Assembly: GCF_003263515.1 (NCBI RefSeq)
Contig: NZ_JYDE01000015.1
Coordinates: 62,001 to 126,000, forward strand
DNA from: Rahnella inusitata
GTDB taxonomy: Bacteria; Pseudomonadota; Gammaproteobacteria; Enterobacterales; Enterobacteriaceae
Direction of reading: 5' to 3'
Length of the DNA stretch: 64,000 nt
Part shown: one piece after another, positions 1 through 9,927 of the stretch
Layout of the letters: every line of letters begins with the position of its first letter
Position numbering within the stretch: position 1 is the stretch's first letter
Program-made: the position numbers and the translations under genes
The notes under the pieces: generated by a model
The model's database searches: none
What the model was told of the DNA's origin: nothing
Seen by the model: the letters and a program-made list of their open reading frames with translations, nothing else

Positions 1-879
1 CCATAGCGAGACTGCCAATGCCGCGCGTAATGCGGGGGCATTACAACCTGAAAGCCATGTATACGTCAGCAGAAATATCTCGCTGACCAGTAGAGTGAAG
101 CGGTAATCAATCAACCTTATCGGGAGGAAAAACTGCATTCCCCGCGCCAGCCACCAGCCAAATAAGGCAGCAATACCAATGTGCAGGCCGGAAATCGCCA
201 CGAGATGAGCGATGCCGGTTCTTTGCAGCAAAATCTTCTCATCGCCATTAATTAATCCCTTTTCACCAAAAGCTAAGGCGATTAGCACTGGCGTATTCGC
301 CAGTTCTGGCATTTCAGCTTGTACGCGATGGATGAATTGCTGGCGGAACGAGCTCCCGCCCTCCAGCATTTCGCCTTGCCGGATTGTCGCAGTCAGCGGT
401 GCATGCTGCGCCAGCGCCCATCGTTGGGCATCAAATCCTCCTTCATTTAACAGGCTGTGGACAGGACGAAAACTGGCGATCAATTTCCACTTTTGTCCTG
501 CTGATAGGGCTGTTTCTGCTCCTTCCCATTTAGCACGAAATAGTATCGCCGGGAAAATCTGCTTCCCGCCTACCTTTTCAATTTTGAAAAACTGAGATGT
601 CACACCGCCCTGCCCCAGATTAATAGTTTGCACGCTGGCGACAACCTCACGATTGGCACCCATAAGCGTAAGCGTCTGCTCAATCAGGCTGCTGCCCTGC
701 ATGCTCGCCCAAACGAAACTCAGCAATGCGATCATCGTCAGTCTGATTATCTTTCGGCGTGAGCCCCACAGAATCCATGCGAAAAAGCACATCGCCGCAA
801 GCCACTGCATTGAAGGCAATTGAGCAATAAATACCAGCGGCGCCATACCTGCAATGACCGCGACAGCGACCTCTTCCAA
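1..879 (-). CDS. comEC: ComEC/Rec2-family DNA internalisation channel, 5' part (runs off the left edge)
   Basis: The frame is open from about 927 to the left end of the window on the minus strand, so the C-terminal part is missing. The translation holds a hydrophobic N-terminus, the DUF4131 region (including GGFDAQRWALAQH) and the family hallmark RTGIAHLVAISGLH near 190-230. It matches YcaI of E. coli, which also follows ihfB. The family forms the inner-membrane channel for single-stranded DNA uptake in naturally competent bacteria; its role in enterics is unclear. The start is uncertain. I chose TTG at 879, the first standard start in frame; ATG at 846 is an alternative. Homology and the Shine-Dalgarno position point to an ATC at 891 (see findings). 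The family is certain; the start is not. Confidence 0.85.
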   Translation of the reverse strand, partial: MEEVAVAVIAGMAPLVFIAQLPSMQWLAAMCFFAWILWGSRRKIIRLTMIALLSFVWASMQGSSLIEQTLTLMGANREVVASVQTINLGQGGVTSQFFKIEKVGGKQIFPAILFRAKWEGAETALSAGQKWKLIASFRPVHSLLNEGGFDAQRWALAQHAPLTATIRQGEMLEGGSSFRQQFIHRVQAEMPELANTPVLIALAFGEKGLINGDEKILLQRTGIAHLVAISGLHIGIAALFGWWLARGMQFFLPIRLIDYRFTLLVSEIFLLTYTWLSGCNAPALRAALAVSLW

Positions 880-1048
880 TGAGATTTTGATGGCGTTCCC
901 TCTACGTTCATCATACGACCACCCTGGTCAGATTCTGGCTGGAGTATGGTATTGAGATTGATAGGGGACAAGCAGAAGAACGACGGAATGCGAGACGTTA
1001 CGCAAATAGGGGGGAGAGATTGAGGAAGAAATTTGGAGAATTTAAACC

Positions 1049-1080
1049 AAAAAAAACGGCGCCTTGAAAGGCACCGTTTT
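1049..1080 (-). terminator. Intrinsic terminator after ihfB
   Basis: Read on the minus strand, a 12-bp hairpin (one U-G wobble) at 1053-1080 with a 2-4 base loop is followed by eight T residues. It lies 43 bases after the ihfB stop and separates ihfB from comEC. Confidence 0.8.
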
Positions 1081-1122
1081 AGCATTCGCTATAGGCAGTC
1101 ATTCACGATTCAGGCCGAAACC

Positions 1123-1407
1123 TTAACCATAAATGTTCGCGCGATCACGCAGCTCTTTGCCCGGCTTGAAGTGAGGGACATACTTACCGTCCAGCTCAAC
1201 TTTGTCACCAGTTTTAGGGTTGCGCCCAACACGCGGAGCACGGTAGTGAAGAGAAAAACTGCCAAACCCACGGATCTCGATGCGTTCACCATCAGCCAAG
1301 GTTGCAGCCATATGTTCAAGCATCTCTTTCACTGCATCCTCAACGGCTTTCGCCGGGATATGAGAGTGCTGGCCAGCAAGTCTTTCAATAAGTTCAGACT
1401 TGGTCAT
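1123..1407 (-). CDS. ihfB: Integration host factor beta subunit
   Basis: This 94-residue protein is almost identical in length and sequence to IhfB of E. coli. It begins [13 protein letters not shown] and carries the IHF/HU signature around residues 46-65 ([20 protein letters not shown]), including the proline-tipped beta arm that kinks DNA. With IhfA it bends DNA by about 160 degrees in recombination, replication initiation and sigma-54 promoters. A strong Shine-Dalgarno (GGAGG) precedes the ATG. It lies 60 bases downstream of rpsA on the same strand, as in E. coli, with a GC-rich hairpin at 1443-1461 in the gap that could partly uncouple the two genes. Confidence 0.98.
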   Translation of the reverse strand: MTKSELIERLAGQHSHIPAKAVEDAVKEMLEHMAATLADGERIEIRGFGSFSLHYRAPRVGRNPKTGDKVELDGKYVPHFKPGKELRDRANIYG

Positions 1408-1442
1408 ATTACCTCCAAGCTTTGCAGCTAAACTACCGTATT

Positions 1443-1461
1443 GGGGCGGCAGAACCGCCCC
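1443..1461 (-). other. Intercistronic GC hairpin between rpsA and ihfB
   Basis: A perfect 7-bp GC stem (GGGGCGG/CCGCCCC) with a 5-base loop lies just after the rpsA stop. No T-run follows in the direction of transcription, so it looks more like an mRNA-processing or stabilising hairpin than a full terminator. Confidence 0.5.
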
Positions 1462-1467
1462 CCGTCA

Positions 1468-3144
1468 TTACTCGCCTTTTGCCGCTTTGAACGCTTCAGC
1501 CATAGCGTTAGAGAAGTTGCTTTCTTCTGCTGGTTTGTTGTTAACCACAGCGATTGCATCTTTCTCGTCTGCTTCGTCCTTAGCACGGACGGACAGGCTT
1601 ACTACGCGGTTCTTACGATCAACACCGGTGAATTTAGCTTCAACTTCATCACCAACGCTCAGAACCAGAGTTGCGTCTTCAATACGGTCGCGAGAAGCTT
1701 CTGAAGCGCGCAGGTAACCTTCTACGCCGCCAGCTAATTCAACTGTAGCACCTTTGGCGTCAACTGCAGTGACTTTACCAGTAACAATAGTACCTTTCTT
1801 GTTAACAGACAGGTAGTTATTGAATGGATCTTCAGCCAGTTGCTTCACGCCCAGGGAGATACGTTCACGTTCTGCGTCAACCTGCAGGACCACAGCTGCG
1901 ATTTCGTCGCCTTTTTTGTATTCACGTACTGCTTCTTCGCCTGCAACGTTCCAGGAGATGTCAGACAGGTGAACCAGGCCGTCGATGCCGCCGTCCAGAC
2001 CGATGAAGATACCGAAGTCAGTGATTGACTTGATTTTACCTTCAACACGGTCGTTCTTGTTGTGGGTTTCTGCAAACAGCTGCCATGGGTTAGATTTGCA
2101 TTGTTTCAGGCCCAGGGAGATACGACGACGTTCTTCGTCGATGTCCAGAACCATAACTTCAACAACATCGCCCACGTTAACAACTTTAGATGGGTGGATG
2201 TTTTTGTTAGTCCAATCCATTTCAGAAACGTGAACCAGACCTTCAACGCCTTCTTCGATTTCTACGAAGCAGCCGTAATCAGTCAGGTTAGTAACGCGAC
2301 CAGTCAGTTTAGTACCTTCTGGGTAACGCTTAGCGATAGCAACCCATGGATCTTCGCCCAGCTGTTTCAAGCCAAGGGATACACGAGTACGTTCACGGTC
2401 AAATTTCAGAACTTTAACAGTGATTTCGTCGCCCACGTTGACGATTTCGCTTGGGTGTTTAACACGTTTCCAAGCCATGTCAGTGATGTGCAACAGGCCA
2501 TCAACGCCGCCCAGATCAACGAATGCACCGTAGTCAGTGAGGTTCTTAACGATACCTTTAACTTCCATGCCTTCCTGCAGGTTTTCCAGCAGTTGATCGC
2601 GCTCTGCGCTGTTCTCAGACTCAATTACTGCACGACGGGAAACAACAACGTTGTTGCGTTTCTGGTCCAGTTTGATGACTTTGAACTCAAGATCTTTGCC
2701 TTCGAGATGCAGCGTGTCGCGAACAGGACGAACGTCTACCAGTGAACCTGGCAGGAACGCACGGATACCGTTCAGCTCAACAGTGAAACCGCCTTTAACT
2801 TTACCGTTGATAACACCGGTAACAGTTGCAGATTCTTCGTAAGCTTTTTCCAGCGTGATCCAAGCTTCATGACGTTTAGCTTTTTCACGGGACAGCAGAG
2901 TTTCACCGAAGCCGTCTTCGACAGCGTCCAGCGCAACATCAACTTCGTCGCCAACCTGGATTTCCAGTTCGCCCTGTGCGTTTTTGAATTGTTCTGCCGG
3001 GATTGCAGACTCAGATTTCAGACCGGCGTCAACCAGTACGATATCTTTGTCGATTGACACAACAACACCACGAACGATGGAACCAGGACGGGTTTCGATT
3101 GTTTTTAAGGATTCTTCAAAGAGTTGAGCAAAAGATTCAGTCAT
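1468..3144 (-). CDS. rpsA: 30S ribosomal protein S1
   Basis: This 558-residue protein starts [13 protein letters not shown], as S1 does in E. coli (557 residues). It holds six S1 RNA-binding repeats (about residues 20-85, 105-170, 190-260, 275-345, 360-435, 450-515), each with the G-x-V/I...F-V/I core. S1 recruits mRNAs with weak Shine-Dalgarno sequences to the 30S subunit and represses its own translation through a structured leader. The frame is open 22 codons upstream, to 3210, but homology fixes the start at 3144, so the upstream codons are leader. It lies in the conserved cmk-rpsA-ihfB order. Confidence 0.98.
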   Translation of the reverse strand: MTESFAQLFEESLKTIETRPGSIVRGVVVSIDKDIVLVDAGLKSESAIPAEQFKNAQGELEIQVGDEVDVALDAVEDGFGETLLSREKAKRHEAWITLEKAYEESATVTGVINGKVKGGFTVELNGIRAFLPGSLVDVRPVRDTLHLEGKDLEFKVIKLDQKRNNVVVSRRAVIESENSAERDQLLENLQEGMEVKGIVKNLTDYGAFVDLGGVDGLLHITDMAWKRVKHPSEIVNVGDEITVKVLKFDRERTRVSLGLKQLGEDPWVAIAKRYPEGTKLTGRVTNLTDYGCFVEIEEGVEGLVHVSEMDWTNKNIHPSKVVNVGDVVEVMVLDIDEERRRISLGLKQCKSNPWQLFAETHNKNDRVEGKIKSITDFGIFIGLDGGIDGLVHLSDISWNVAGEEAVREYKKGDEIAAVVLQVDAERERISLGVKQLAEDPFNNYLSVNKKGTIVTGKVTAVDAKGATVELAGGVEGYLRASEASRDRIEDATLVLSVGDEVEAKFTGVDRKNRVVSLSVRAKDEADEKDAIAVVNNKPAEESNFSNAMAEAFKAAKGE

Positions 3145-3248
3145 GTTGTTAATCTTTAGGTTCTTAAGTTTAACGTCCATCTGGCGTCCTGCTGGATGGG
3201 GTTGTTTCAAATGCCCCGCTACAGGTCCTTGCGGCGAGGTTAAAAAAA

Positions 3249-3254
3249 ACTATA
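3249..3254 (-). promoter_or_regulatory. Candidate -10 element for rpsA
   Basis: On the minus strand TATAGT lies about 105 bases upstream of the rpsA start, preceded by TGGC (partial extended -10). No convincing -35 is seen at 16-18 bases, so support is moderate. A transcript from here would carry a leader of about 100 nt, long enough for the folded leader known for S1 autoregulation. Confidence 0.4.
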
Positions 3255-3300
3255 GCCAAAACTGGCACTGAATGGACTCCAGCACCAGATTAAGGCTCGA

Positions 3301-3999
3301 TTACCGGGTTTGTTTTTGCGGTAACCCTAGAATTTCTGTGGCATAAGCCAACGCTTTTTCGATGACTTCATCGATGGACATACTGGTTGAATCCAGTAAT
3401 AACGCATCGGAAGCAGCCACTAAAGGCGCAATGGATCGATTACGATCCCGATCATCACGTTCTTTGATCTCGGCTAAAAGCCGTTCAAAGTTAACACTAA
3501 AGCCCTTTTCCTGCAACTGTAGCATTCTTCTGTTTGCACGCTCTTCTGAGCTGGCGTCGAGAAATATTTTCACCGGCGCATCGGGGAATACCACCGTGCC
3601 CATATCTCGTCCGTCTGCAATCAGGCCCGGCGCTTCACGAAATGCGCGCTGACGACGCAGTAACGCCTCGCGAACACGGGGGAAAGCGGCCGCCTGCGAC
3701 GCGGTATTACCTACCGTTTCGGTGCGGATTTCATTGCTGACATCCTCACCTTCTAAAATTACTTGTAACTGCCCATCCTGAGCGACAAAACGCACGTCGA
3801 GATGTGCGGCCAGCGGAACTAACGCCTCTTCTGAGACAATATCAACCTGATGATGCAGTGCCGCCAGCGCTAAAACGCGGTAAATGGCACCGGAATCCAG
3901 CAAATGCCAGTTAAAGGCTTCGGCCAACGCTTTACATAACGTACCTTTACCTGCACCACTTGGCCCATCAACGGTGATTACCGGGGCTAAAGCCGTCAT
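3301..3999 (-). CDS. cmk: Cytidylate kinase (CMP/dCMP kinase)
   Basis: This 232-residue protein (about 227 in E. coli) transfers phosphate from ATP to CMP or dCMP in the cytosol, recycling nucleotides from RNA turnover. The P-loop GPSGAGKGT is at residues 13-21, the family motif [13 protein letters not shown] lies in the middle, and the lid region [10 protein letters not shown] follows at about 180. The last few residues are less conserved than the rest. It lies 156 bases upstream of rpsA on the same strand, the usual enteric order, and the rpsA promoter region fills that gap. Confidence 0.97.
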   Translation of the reverse strand: MTALAPVITVDGPSGAGKGTLCKALAEAFNWHLLDSGAIYRVLALAALHHQVDIVSEEALVPLAAHLDVRFVAQDGQLQVILEGEDVSNEIRTETVGNTASQAAAFPRVREALLRRQRAFREAPGLIADGRDMGTVVFPDAPVKIFLDASSEERANRRMLQLQEKGFSVNFERLLAEIKERDDRDRNRSIAPLVAASDALLLDSTSMSIDEVIEKALAYATEILGLPQKQTR

Positions 4000-4144
4000 T
4001 TTTGTCTCCTTTCGGTGGGTGATACCCGCTTCATTAGTCTCAGAGGACTAATTCAGGAGCGGCATTATACGCTGCCTTTGCGGCAACTGTTACCCCACAT
4101 TGACCAGTTGTCTAAAAAGCGGACGGTTCTCAAAGAAAATAAGC

Positions 4145-4171
4145 AAAAAAAACGGACATCAAGGATGTCCG
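4145..4171 (-). terminator. Intrinsic terminator after aroA
   Basis: On the minus strand an 8-bp perfect stem (CGGACATC/GATGTCCG) with a 3-base loop is followed by eight T residues, about 25 bases after the aroA stop. It separates the serC-aroA operon from cmk. Confidence 0.85.
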
Positions 4172-4195
4172 CTGCATGACCCACATAGTTATAGA

Positions 4196-5479
4196 CTATG
4201 CCAGCGTACTTATTGCTGCGAGACGTTCGAAATAATCAGGGAACGTCTTCGCCGTACATTTCGGATCAAGGATGGTAACCGGCGTATCGGATAGCGCAAC
4301 CAGCGAGAAACACATCGCCATGCGATGATCGTTATACGTGCCAATCTCTGCAAATTTAAGGGATTGCGGCGGTTCTACGCGAATGTAATCTTCGCCCTCT
4401 TCCACCGTCGCCCCAACTTTACGCAGTTCCGTCGCCATCGCCGCCAGACGATCAGTTTCTTTCACACGCCAGTTATAAATATTGCGAAGCGTAGTCGGAC
4501 CTTGTGCGAACAGCGCCGCCGTGGCGATGGTCATGGCAGCATCCGGGATATGGTTCATGTCCATATCAATGCCTTTAAGCTCACCACGGGTGCATTCGAT
4601 GTAATCATCTGCCCAGTGAATTTTTGCGCCCATTTTCTCCAGCACGTCCGCAAAACGGATATCACCCTGCATGCTGTTTTTACCAATACCGGTTACACGA
4701 ACCGTTCCGCCCTTGATAGCGGCAGCGGCCAGGAAGTAGGACGCGGAGGAAGCATCGCCTTCCACCAGATAAGCGCCCGGCGAAACGTACTGCTGTTTAC
4801 CGGTGATGCGGAACTGCTGGTACTGGTGATTTTCAACGTCAATACCAAAGGTCTTCATCAGATTCAGCGTAATGTCGATGTAAGGTTTGGAAACCAGATC
4901 GCCCTTAATCTGAATTGTGGTGTCATTTTCAGCCAGAGGAGCTGTCATCAGCAAAGCGGTCAGGAACTGGCTGGACACGCTGCCATCCACGCTGACATCG
5001 CCGCCGGTAAAACCACCGCGCAGGCGCAGCGGCGGATAATCTTCCTGCTCGAGATAATCGATTTGCGCGCCGCCCTGACGGAGGGCATCAACCAGATGGC
5101 CAATCGGACGCTCTTTCATACGCGGTTCGCCGGTAAGTACGACGTTCTGCTCCCCCAGACATAATGCTGCAGCCAGAGGGCGCATCGCAGTGCCCGCATT
5201 TCCGAGGAACAATTCCAGCCCTTTAGCATTGGAAAAAGCCGTGCCCAGACCGTCGATTTCACACTCAGTGCGGGAGGCAGACAGGCGGTGCGTAACACCG
5301 AGTTGCGTCAGCGCATTCAGCATATGGCGCACATCGTCGCTGTCGAGCAGGTTAGTCAGGCGGGTAGTGCCCTGTGCAAAAGCAGCCAGTAAAAGCGCAC
5401 GGTTAGAAACACTCTTTGAGCCGGGTAAGTTGATGCTGCCGTTAACCAATGCAACGGGTTGTAATGTCAGGGATTCCAC
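4196..5479 (-). CDS. aroA: 3-phosphoshikimate 1-carboxyvinyltransferase (EPSP synthase)
   Basis: At 427 residues it has the same length as the E. coli enzyme. It joins phosphoenolpyruvate to shikimate-3-phosphate, the sixth step of chorismate synthesis. Both family signatures are visible: [16 protein letters not shown] (residues 19-34) and the glyphosate-relevant loop [15 protein letters not shown] (about 90-104), whose GNAGTAMRP motif is that of a glyphosate-sensitive class I enzyme. [11 protein letters not shown] is near 340. It follows serC by 104 bases on the same strand, forming the classical mixed-function serC-aroA operon. Confidence 0.98.
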   Translation of the reverse strand: MESLTLQPVALVNGSINLPGSKSVSNRALLLAAFAQGTTRLTNLLDSDDVRHMLNALTQLGVTHRLSASRTECEIDGLGTAFSNAKGLELFLGNAGTAMRPLAAALCLGEQNVVLTGEPRMKERPIGHLVDALRQGGAQIDYLEQEDYPPLRLRGGFTGGDVSVDGSVSSQFLTALLMTAPLAENDTTIQIKGDLVSKPYIDITLNLMKTFGIDVENHQYQQFRITGKQQYVSPGAYLVEGDASSASYFLAAAAIKGGTVRVTGIGKNSMQGDIRFADVLEKMGAKIHWADDYIECTRGELKGIDMDMNHIPDAAMTIATAALFAQGPTTLRNIYNWRVKETDRLAAMATELRKVGATVEEGEDYIRVEPPQSLKFAEIGTYNDHRMAMCFSLVALSDTPVTILDPKCTAKTFPDYFERLAAISTLA

Positions 5480-5503
5480 TCTTTCTCCAATTCTTCATTT
5501 CAT

Positions 5504-5537
5504 AAAATGACCCCGGAGTGTAAACCGGGGTCATTTT
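5504..5537 (-). terminator. Intercistronic attenuator hairpin between serC and aroA
   Basis: Perfect 13-bp arms (AAAATGACCCCGG and its complement) flank an 8-base loop and end in a short T-run on the minus strand. It lies between serC and aroA, where E. coli also has a partial terminator that tunes aroA expression. Confidence 0.75.
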
Positions 5538-5583
5538 TAAGGCTTCCTACAAAAGCATTGTGCCAGCCCGAAAGCCAGACCGC

Positions 5584-6669
5584 TTAGCCGTGGCGTTTTT
5601 CGAACTCCGCCATAAAGTCGGTCAGAGCTTTCACGCCTTCGAGAGGCATAGCATTATAAATAGATGCGCGCATACCGCCAGCCACACGGTGGCCTTTCAG
5701 TGCATGCAGGCCGGCTGCCTGCGCCTGCTCCAGGAATAAATTATCCAGAGAAGCATCCGCCATCTGGAATGGCACGTTCATCCACGAACGGTTAGTCGCA
5801 GCGACCGGGTTACGGTAGAAACCGGTGCGGTCGATGGCGCCGTACAGTAATTCGGCCTTTGCCTGATTACGTTTTTCCATTTCACGCAGGCCGCCCTGCT
5901 CTTTCAGCCATTTGAAGACCATACCTGACAGATACCATGCAAACGTCGGCGGGGTGTTGAACATGGAATCGTTCTCGGCCAGCACGGTGTAATCAAGGAT
6001 GGAAGGCAATTCAGTGCGTGCTTTACCCAGCAGATCTTCACGGACGATAACCAGCGTCAGGCCGGCAGGACCGATATTTTTCTGCGCGCCGGCGTAAATC
6101 ACACCAAAGCGGCTGACATCGATCGGGCGGGACAGGATGCAGGAGGAGTAATCAGCAACCACAATTTTGTCACCGAAATCAGGCATTTCATCGATAGCCA
6201 CGCCATCGATAGTCTCATTCGGGCAGTAATGGACATAGGCAGAATCTGCGCTCAGCTTCCATTCGCTCATGGGTAGAATGCCGCGCTTGCCGTCAATCGT
6301 GGTGGTGACGTCAATCACGTTTGGCGTACAGTATTTTAGGGCTTCTTTCACTGCGCTGTGCGCCCAGTAACCGCCATCGATGTAGTCCGCGGTAGATTTC
6401 TCACCCAGCAGATTCATCGGCACTGCGGCGAACTGCGCACGCGCGCCGCCATGGCAGAAGAGAACTTTATAGTTGGAGGGAATGTTCAGCAGGTCACGAA
6501 TATCCTTTTCGGATTCCTCGGCCACCTGGATAAATTCCTTACTGCGGTGACTGATTTCCATCACCGAGGTACCCAGTCCGTGCCAGTTACAAAGTTCCTG
6601 TTCCGCACGACGCAATACTTCTGCCGGGATCATTGCCGGGCCTGCACTAAAATTATAAACCTGAGTCAT
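5584..6669 (-). CDS. serC: Phosphoserine/phosphohydroxythreonine aminotransferase
   Basis: This 361-residue PLP enzyme of class V aminotransferases matches SerC of E. coli (362). It converts 3-phosphohydroxypyruvate to phosphoserine and also serves pyridoxine synthesis. Landmarks are the N-terminal [23 protein letters not shown] near 75, and the Schiff-base lysine in [12 protein letters not shown] near 197. It is the first gene of the serC-aroA operon; the 172-base gap upstream, down from ycaP, must hold its promoter, but I could not place a hexamer pair with confidence. Confidence 0.97.
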   Translation of the reverse strand: MTQVYNFSAGPAMIPAEVLRRAEQELCNWHGLGTSVMEISHRSKEFIQVAEESEKDIRDLLNIPSNYKVLFCHGGARAQFAAVPMNLLGEKSTADYIDGGYWAHSAVKEALKYCTPNVIDVTTTIDGKRGILPMSEWKLSADSAYVHYCPNETIDGVAIDEMPDFGDKIVVADYSSCILSRPIDVSRFGVIYAGAQKNIGPAGLTLVIVREDLLGKARTELPSILDYTVLAENDSMFNTPPTFAWYLSGMVFKWLKEQGGLREMEKRNQAKAELLYGAIDRTGFYRNPVAATNRSWMNVPFQMADASLDNLFLEQAQAAGLHALKGHRVAGGMRASIYNAMPLEGVKALTDFMAEFEKRHG

Positions 6670-6841
6670 TTCCCCTCACCACTTCTCTGAGACAGCCACA
6701 TAGTAACCATTAATTTACCGGTTTTATCATCCGAGACAAGCAGTCTGCAACGGTTATTGATGACGACCTGATAATCAACGATGAGATCTGGGTCACAAGG
6801 TTCTTTCCTCCCTGGAAAGCTGATTTAACAGGATTATCTGT

Positions 6842-7531
6842 TCACGCGCGCAACGTGTTCAGCGCCCTGACCCACGTAAGATTCTGACAACGCGGACAGA
6901 CCGCCTTTTCACCCACCTTGAGCTCTTTCACCAGGCTGCACTGATGGCAGGCGTACCACCCGCTGGTCATCATCAGTGTTTCGATATCAATATAATCCTC
7001 AGGCAACACCGGCAGACCGGGCTGGATATCCTCATCCAGACGGAAGTACACGCTCAGGCCGCCGTTGGTTTCCAGTATCGCCAGACGCACCTGTCCCAGA
7101 TGCTCCACGCCTTTTTGTCGCAGCTCCATGTAGAATTCACCTTTAGTGATGTTTTCCCGATCCATCGTTTCCCATTCGAACATGCCGTCGCGAATGATGA
7201 TCAGCGGCTTTCCCTCCATCCAGTTCTGGAAATGGTGACTGCGCCCCATCAGCCAGGTTGAGAAACGGTAGAACAGCAGAATCGAGAAGAATACGGCAAA
7301 AACCGGCAAAAGCGGGACGTCATCATAAAAAGTCACATCACCCGCCGCCGATCCGAGCGTCAGGATAATCACGACTTCAAACAAAGAAAGCTGATTAACC
7401 CCGCGTCTCCCGGTCAGTTTCAGAAATAGGAAAACCACAACAAAGATGAAGAAACACCGAAAGGTGACTTCGCCAAGATATTCGAGCGGGAACTTATCCA
7501 GCGCCATACGCTTAACATCAAACGCCTGCAT
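6842..7531 (-). CDS. ycaP: DUF421 inner-membrane protein YcaP
   Basis: This 229-residue protein matches E. coli YcaP (230). Start ATG at 7531 (MQAFDVKRMALDKFP) was chosen by homology; the frame extends 18 codons further. It has about three N-terminal membrane segments (residues 18-90), the conserved TGRRGVNQLSLFEVVIILTLGS stretch spread over about 45-68, and a cytoplasmic DUF421 domain. A C-terminal zinc-ribbon-like pair, CHQC...CPRC, lies at about 193-215. Its function is unknown; DUF421 relatives occur in sporulation and general membrane contexts. It is divergent from ycaO. Confidence 0.92.
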   Translation of the reverse strand: MQAFDVKRMALDKFPLEYLGEVTFRCFFIFVVVFLFLKLTGRRGVNQLSLFEVVIILTLGSAAGDVTFYDDVPLLPVFAVFFSILLFYRFSTWLMGRSHHFQNWMEGKPLIIIRDGMFEWETMDRENITKGEFYMELRQKGVEHLGQVRLAILETNGGLSVYFRLDEDIQPGLPVLPEDYIDIETLMMTSGWYACHQCSLVKELKVGEKAVCPRCQNLTWVRALNTLRA

Positions 7532-7690
7532 AGAGACCTCATGATTGGAAAAACAGCCGCTTATCGAATGCCTTCTTACAGACAAGCTTAGCGCGTTACA
7601 ACGCGATTACATTCTTAACACGAATACATGGAGGTGCGTCGCAAAACCCCGTATCATTGCGCGTTTTTAGCACGCTCAAAAGTGAACTCA

Positions 7691-9454
7691 ATGACGCAAA
7701 CTTTTATTCCTGGTAAAGACGCGGCGCTGGAAGACTCCATTTCCCGCTTCCAACAAAAACTCACCGATCTCGGTTTTAACATCGAAGAAGCTTCCTGGCT
7801 GAACCCGGTTCCGCACGTCTGGTCCGTGCATATCCGCGATCGCGACTGTCCGCTGTGTTTCACCAACGGTAAAGGTGCGAGCAAGAAAGCCGCTCTGGCG
7901 TCTGCGCTGGGTGAATATTTTGAGCGTCTGTCGACAAACTATTTCTTCGCTGATTTCTATCTGGGTAAAGAAATTGCCAATGGTGATTTCGTTCATTATC
8001 CGAACGAAAAATGGTTCCCGATTGCCGAAGATAACACGCTGCCGGAAGGCATTCTGGATGAGCGCCTGCATGAGTTTTACGATGCGGACAAAGAGCTGGT
8101 GGCGAGCGATCTTATCGATCTGCAATCGGGCAATCCCGATCGCGGGATCTGCGCCCTGCCGTTCACCCGTCAGTCTGATCTGCAAACTGTGTACATTCCG
8201 ATGAACATCATCGGCAACCTGTATGTGTCCAACGGGATGTCGGCCGGTAACACTGCCAACGAGGCACGTGTGCAGGGCCTTTCAGAAGTCTTCGAGCGTT
8301 ACGTTAAAAACCGCATCATTGCTGAATCTATCAGCCTGCCTGAAATTCCTGCCGACGTGCTGGCGCGTTATCCAGGTGTGGTGGAAGCTATTGCGAAACT
8401 GGAAGAAGAAGGTTTCCCGATCCTCTCTTATGACGCCTCACTGGGCGGCAACTATCCGGTCATTTGCGTGGTTCTGTTCAACCCGGCTAACGGCACCTGT
8501 TTCGCCTCATTTGGTGCGCACCCTGATTTCGGCGTGGCACTTGAACGTACCGTGACCGAATTACTGCAGGGCCGTAGCCTGAAAGATCTGGATGTGTTCA
8601 CGCCGCCGACTTTCGATGACGAAGAAGTTGCTGAACACGCTAACCTCGAAACGCACTTCATCGATTCAAGCGGTTTGATTTCGTGGGATATGTTTAAACA
8701 AGACGCAGACTATCCGTTTGCTGACTGGAGTTTCAGCGGATCGACCGAAGAAGAGTTCGCTACGCTGATGGCCATCTTTGATAAAGAAGATGCTGAAGTA
8801 TACATCGCCGATTACGAGCATCTGGACGTTTACGCTTGCCGCATCATCGTTCCTGGCATGTCTGATATTTATCCGGCGGAAGATTTATTGCTGGCCAATA
8901 ACAGCATGGGCGCACATCTGCGCGAACAGTTGCTGGCACTGCCTGACAGCGATTTGCCGAAAGAAGCCTATCTCGAGATGATAACTCAGCTAGACGATGA
9001 AGGTTTGGATGACTTCACCCGCGTGCGCGAGCTGTTGGGTATCGCCAGCGGCAAGGATAACGGCTGGTACACTTTGCGCGTGGGCGAGCTGAAATCAATG
9101 CTGGCACTGGCGGGCGGCGATTTCGATCAGGCACTGACCTGGGCGGAATGGGCGCATGAGTTCAACTCATCGGTCTACAGCGACGAACGCAACAACTACT
9201 ATCGTTGTCTGCAAACCCTGCTTCAGCTTTCGTTGGAAGAAGATCGCGAACCGGCTCAGTACTACAATGCCTTCGTGAAAATGTACGGTCAGAAAGCAGT
9301 GGAAGATGCTTCTGCGGCGATAAGCGGCGAAGTGCGTTTCCACAGCCTGTTTACCGTTGACCCGGATCTTAAAGCGCTGCCTGCTCATCGGGCGCTTCTG
9401 GGTGCGTACGAAAAGCTGCAGGTGGCTAAGCGTCGCCACTGGTCTAAAGCCTGA
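7691..9454 (+). CDS. ycaO: YcaO-domain ATP-dependent cyclodehydratase-like protein
   Basis: This 587-residue protein matches E. coli YcaO (586). I took ATG 7691 (MTQTFIPGKDAALEDS) by homology over the frame's upstream opening at 7628. The N-terminal YcaO kinase-like fold carries the nucleotide-binding pieces (SALGEYFERLS near 75, NEARVQGLSEVFER near 190), and the C-terminal 170 residues form the TPR-like extension of the E. coli type. The E. coli protein is linked genetically to beta-methylthiolation of ribosomal protein S12 with RimO. It sits upstream of focA-pflB, as in E. coli, and has its own terminator. It carries no linked peptide-natural-product genes. Confidence 0.95.
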   Translation: MTQTFIPGKDAALEDSISRFQQKLTDLGFNIEEASWLNPVPHVWSVHIRDRDCPLCFTNGKGASKKAALASALGEYFERLSTNYFFADFYLGKEIANGDFVHYPNEKWFPIAEDNTLPEGILDERLHEFYDADKELVASDLIDLQSGNPDRGICALPFTRQSDLQTVYIPMNIIGNLYVSNGMSAGNTANEARVQGLSEVFERYVKNRIIAESISLPEIPADVLARYPGVVEAIAKLEEEGFPILSYDASLGGNYPVICVVLFNPANGTCFASFGAHPDFGVALERTVTELLQGRSLKDLDVFTPPTFDDEEVAEHANLETHFIDSSGLISWDMFKQDADYPFADWSFSGSTEEEFATLMAIFDKEDAEVYIADYEHLDVYACRIIVPGMSDIYPAEDLLLANNSMGAHLREQLLALPDSDLPKEAYLEMITQLDDEGLDDFTRVRELLGIASGKDNGWYTLRVGELKSMLALAGGDFDQALTWAEWAHEFNSSVYSDERNNYYRCLQTLLQLSLEEDREPAQYYNAFVKMYGQKAVEDASAAISGEVRFHSLFTVDPDLKALPAHRALLGAYEKLQVAKRRHWSKA

Positions 9455-9480
9455 TTGACTCAGCGCGCTGACTGAACCTG

Positions 9481-9508
9481 AAACGGTAGAGAAATCTGCC
9501 GTTTTTTT
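9481..9508 (+). terminator. Intrinsic terminator after ycaO
   Basis: A 10-bp stem (one U-G wobble) at 9481-9504 with loop GAAA runs into a T-run. It begins 27 bases after the ycaO stop. Confidence 0.9.
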
Positions 9509-9846
9509 GTCTCCGTTTCACGCCCGGCGCTCTTATTTGCCATCTAAGGTTTGACTCCGCGGGGGAAATGGCGTGTAATTTCGCGCGAAATAACGGCTGA
9601 TTCGTTTTTTGAAGAATAAATAAATTCCGAAGGAATTAAAGTTAAGTATTTGTGAAAGAACAAAAGCCCATTTAGTGACAATAATTAACAGCTAATCATT
9701 AAGTTTCACTAATGGATAAGAATATTTTTTGCATCCATCAACTTTATTTGTAAAAATTAAAATGTTTTTACACCTTTATTTTCAGTCAGTTAGCATAAAA
9801 AGCACCCATTCAGTAGTAGACTTCAAACCACCAAAATCCTCCCCTT

Positions 9847-9888
9847 ATGATCCACGTCAATTTTTACGTTATACTGCTTTGCTAGTAT
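9847..9888 (+). promoter_or_regulatory. FNR-type site with -10 element, focA-pfl promoter
   Basis: ATGAT-CCAC-GTCAA at 9847-9860 matches 8 of 10 positions of the FNR consensus TTGAT-N4-ATCAA on either strand. Its centre (9853.5) lies exactly 41.5 bases before the start implied by the -10 hexamer TAGTAT at 9883-9888, the class II activator position. The leader to the focA start would be 33 nt. Regulation of pfl by FNR is established in E. coli; the assignment here is inference from sequence. Confidence 0.5.
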
Positions 9889-9927
9889 CTCGTTGCGCAG
9901 TGCATAGCCCTGAATAAGAGAGTTAAT

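Larger units (their letters stand above)
9455..9927. other. Intergenic region ycaO-focA: terminator plus pfl control region
   Basis: This 473-base gap holds the ycaO terminator (9481-9508) and, in its right half, an AT-rich stretch expected to carry the multiple promoters and FNR/ArcA sites of the focA-pfl operon. One FNR-type site with a properly spaced -10 is readable (9847-9888). A second -10-like hexamer, TATACT, lies at 9870-9875. No open frame in the gap looks coding. Confidence 0.7.

Noticed and set aside
747-1085. 112-residue minus-strand frame over the comEC start and the ihfB terminator
   Set aside because: It starts inside the ihfB terminator and is out of frame with the conserved ComEC sequence. 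It does contain the ATG ATG just before the comEC ribosome site, but encodes nothing recognisable.
3145-3210. 22-codon N-terminal extension of S1
   Set aside because: Open in frame but absent from S1 proteins, and it lies in the regulated leader; the MTESFAQ start has the conserved N-terminus.
4325-5164. 279-residue frame antisense to aroA
   Set aside because: Shadow of aroA; no ribosome site or family resemblance.
7691-9454. A YcaO-based ribosomally synthesised peptide cluster
   Set aside because: The protein is the stand-alone E. coli type with a TPR-like C-terminus, and no precursor peptide, protease or exporter gene is adjacent.
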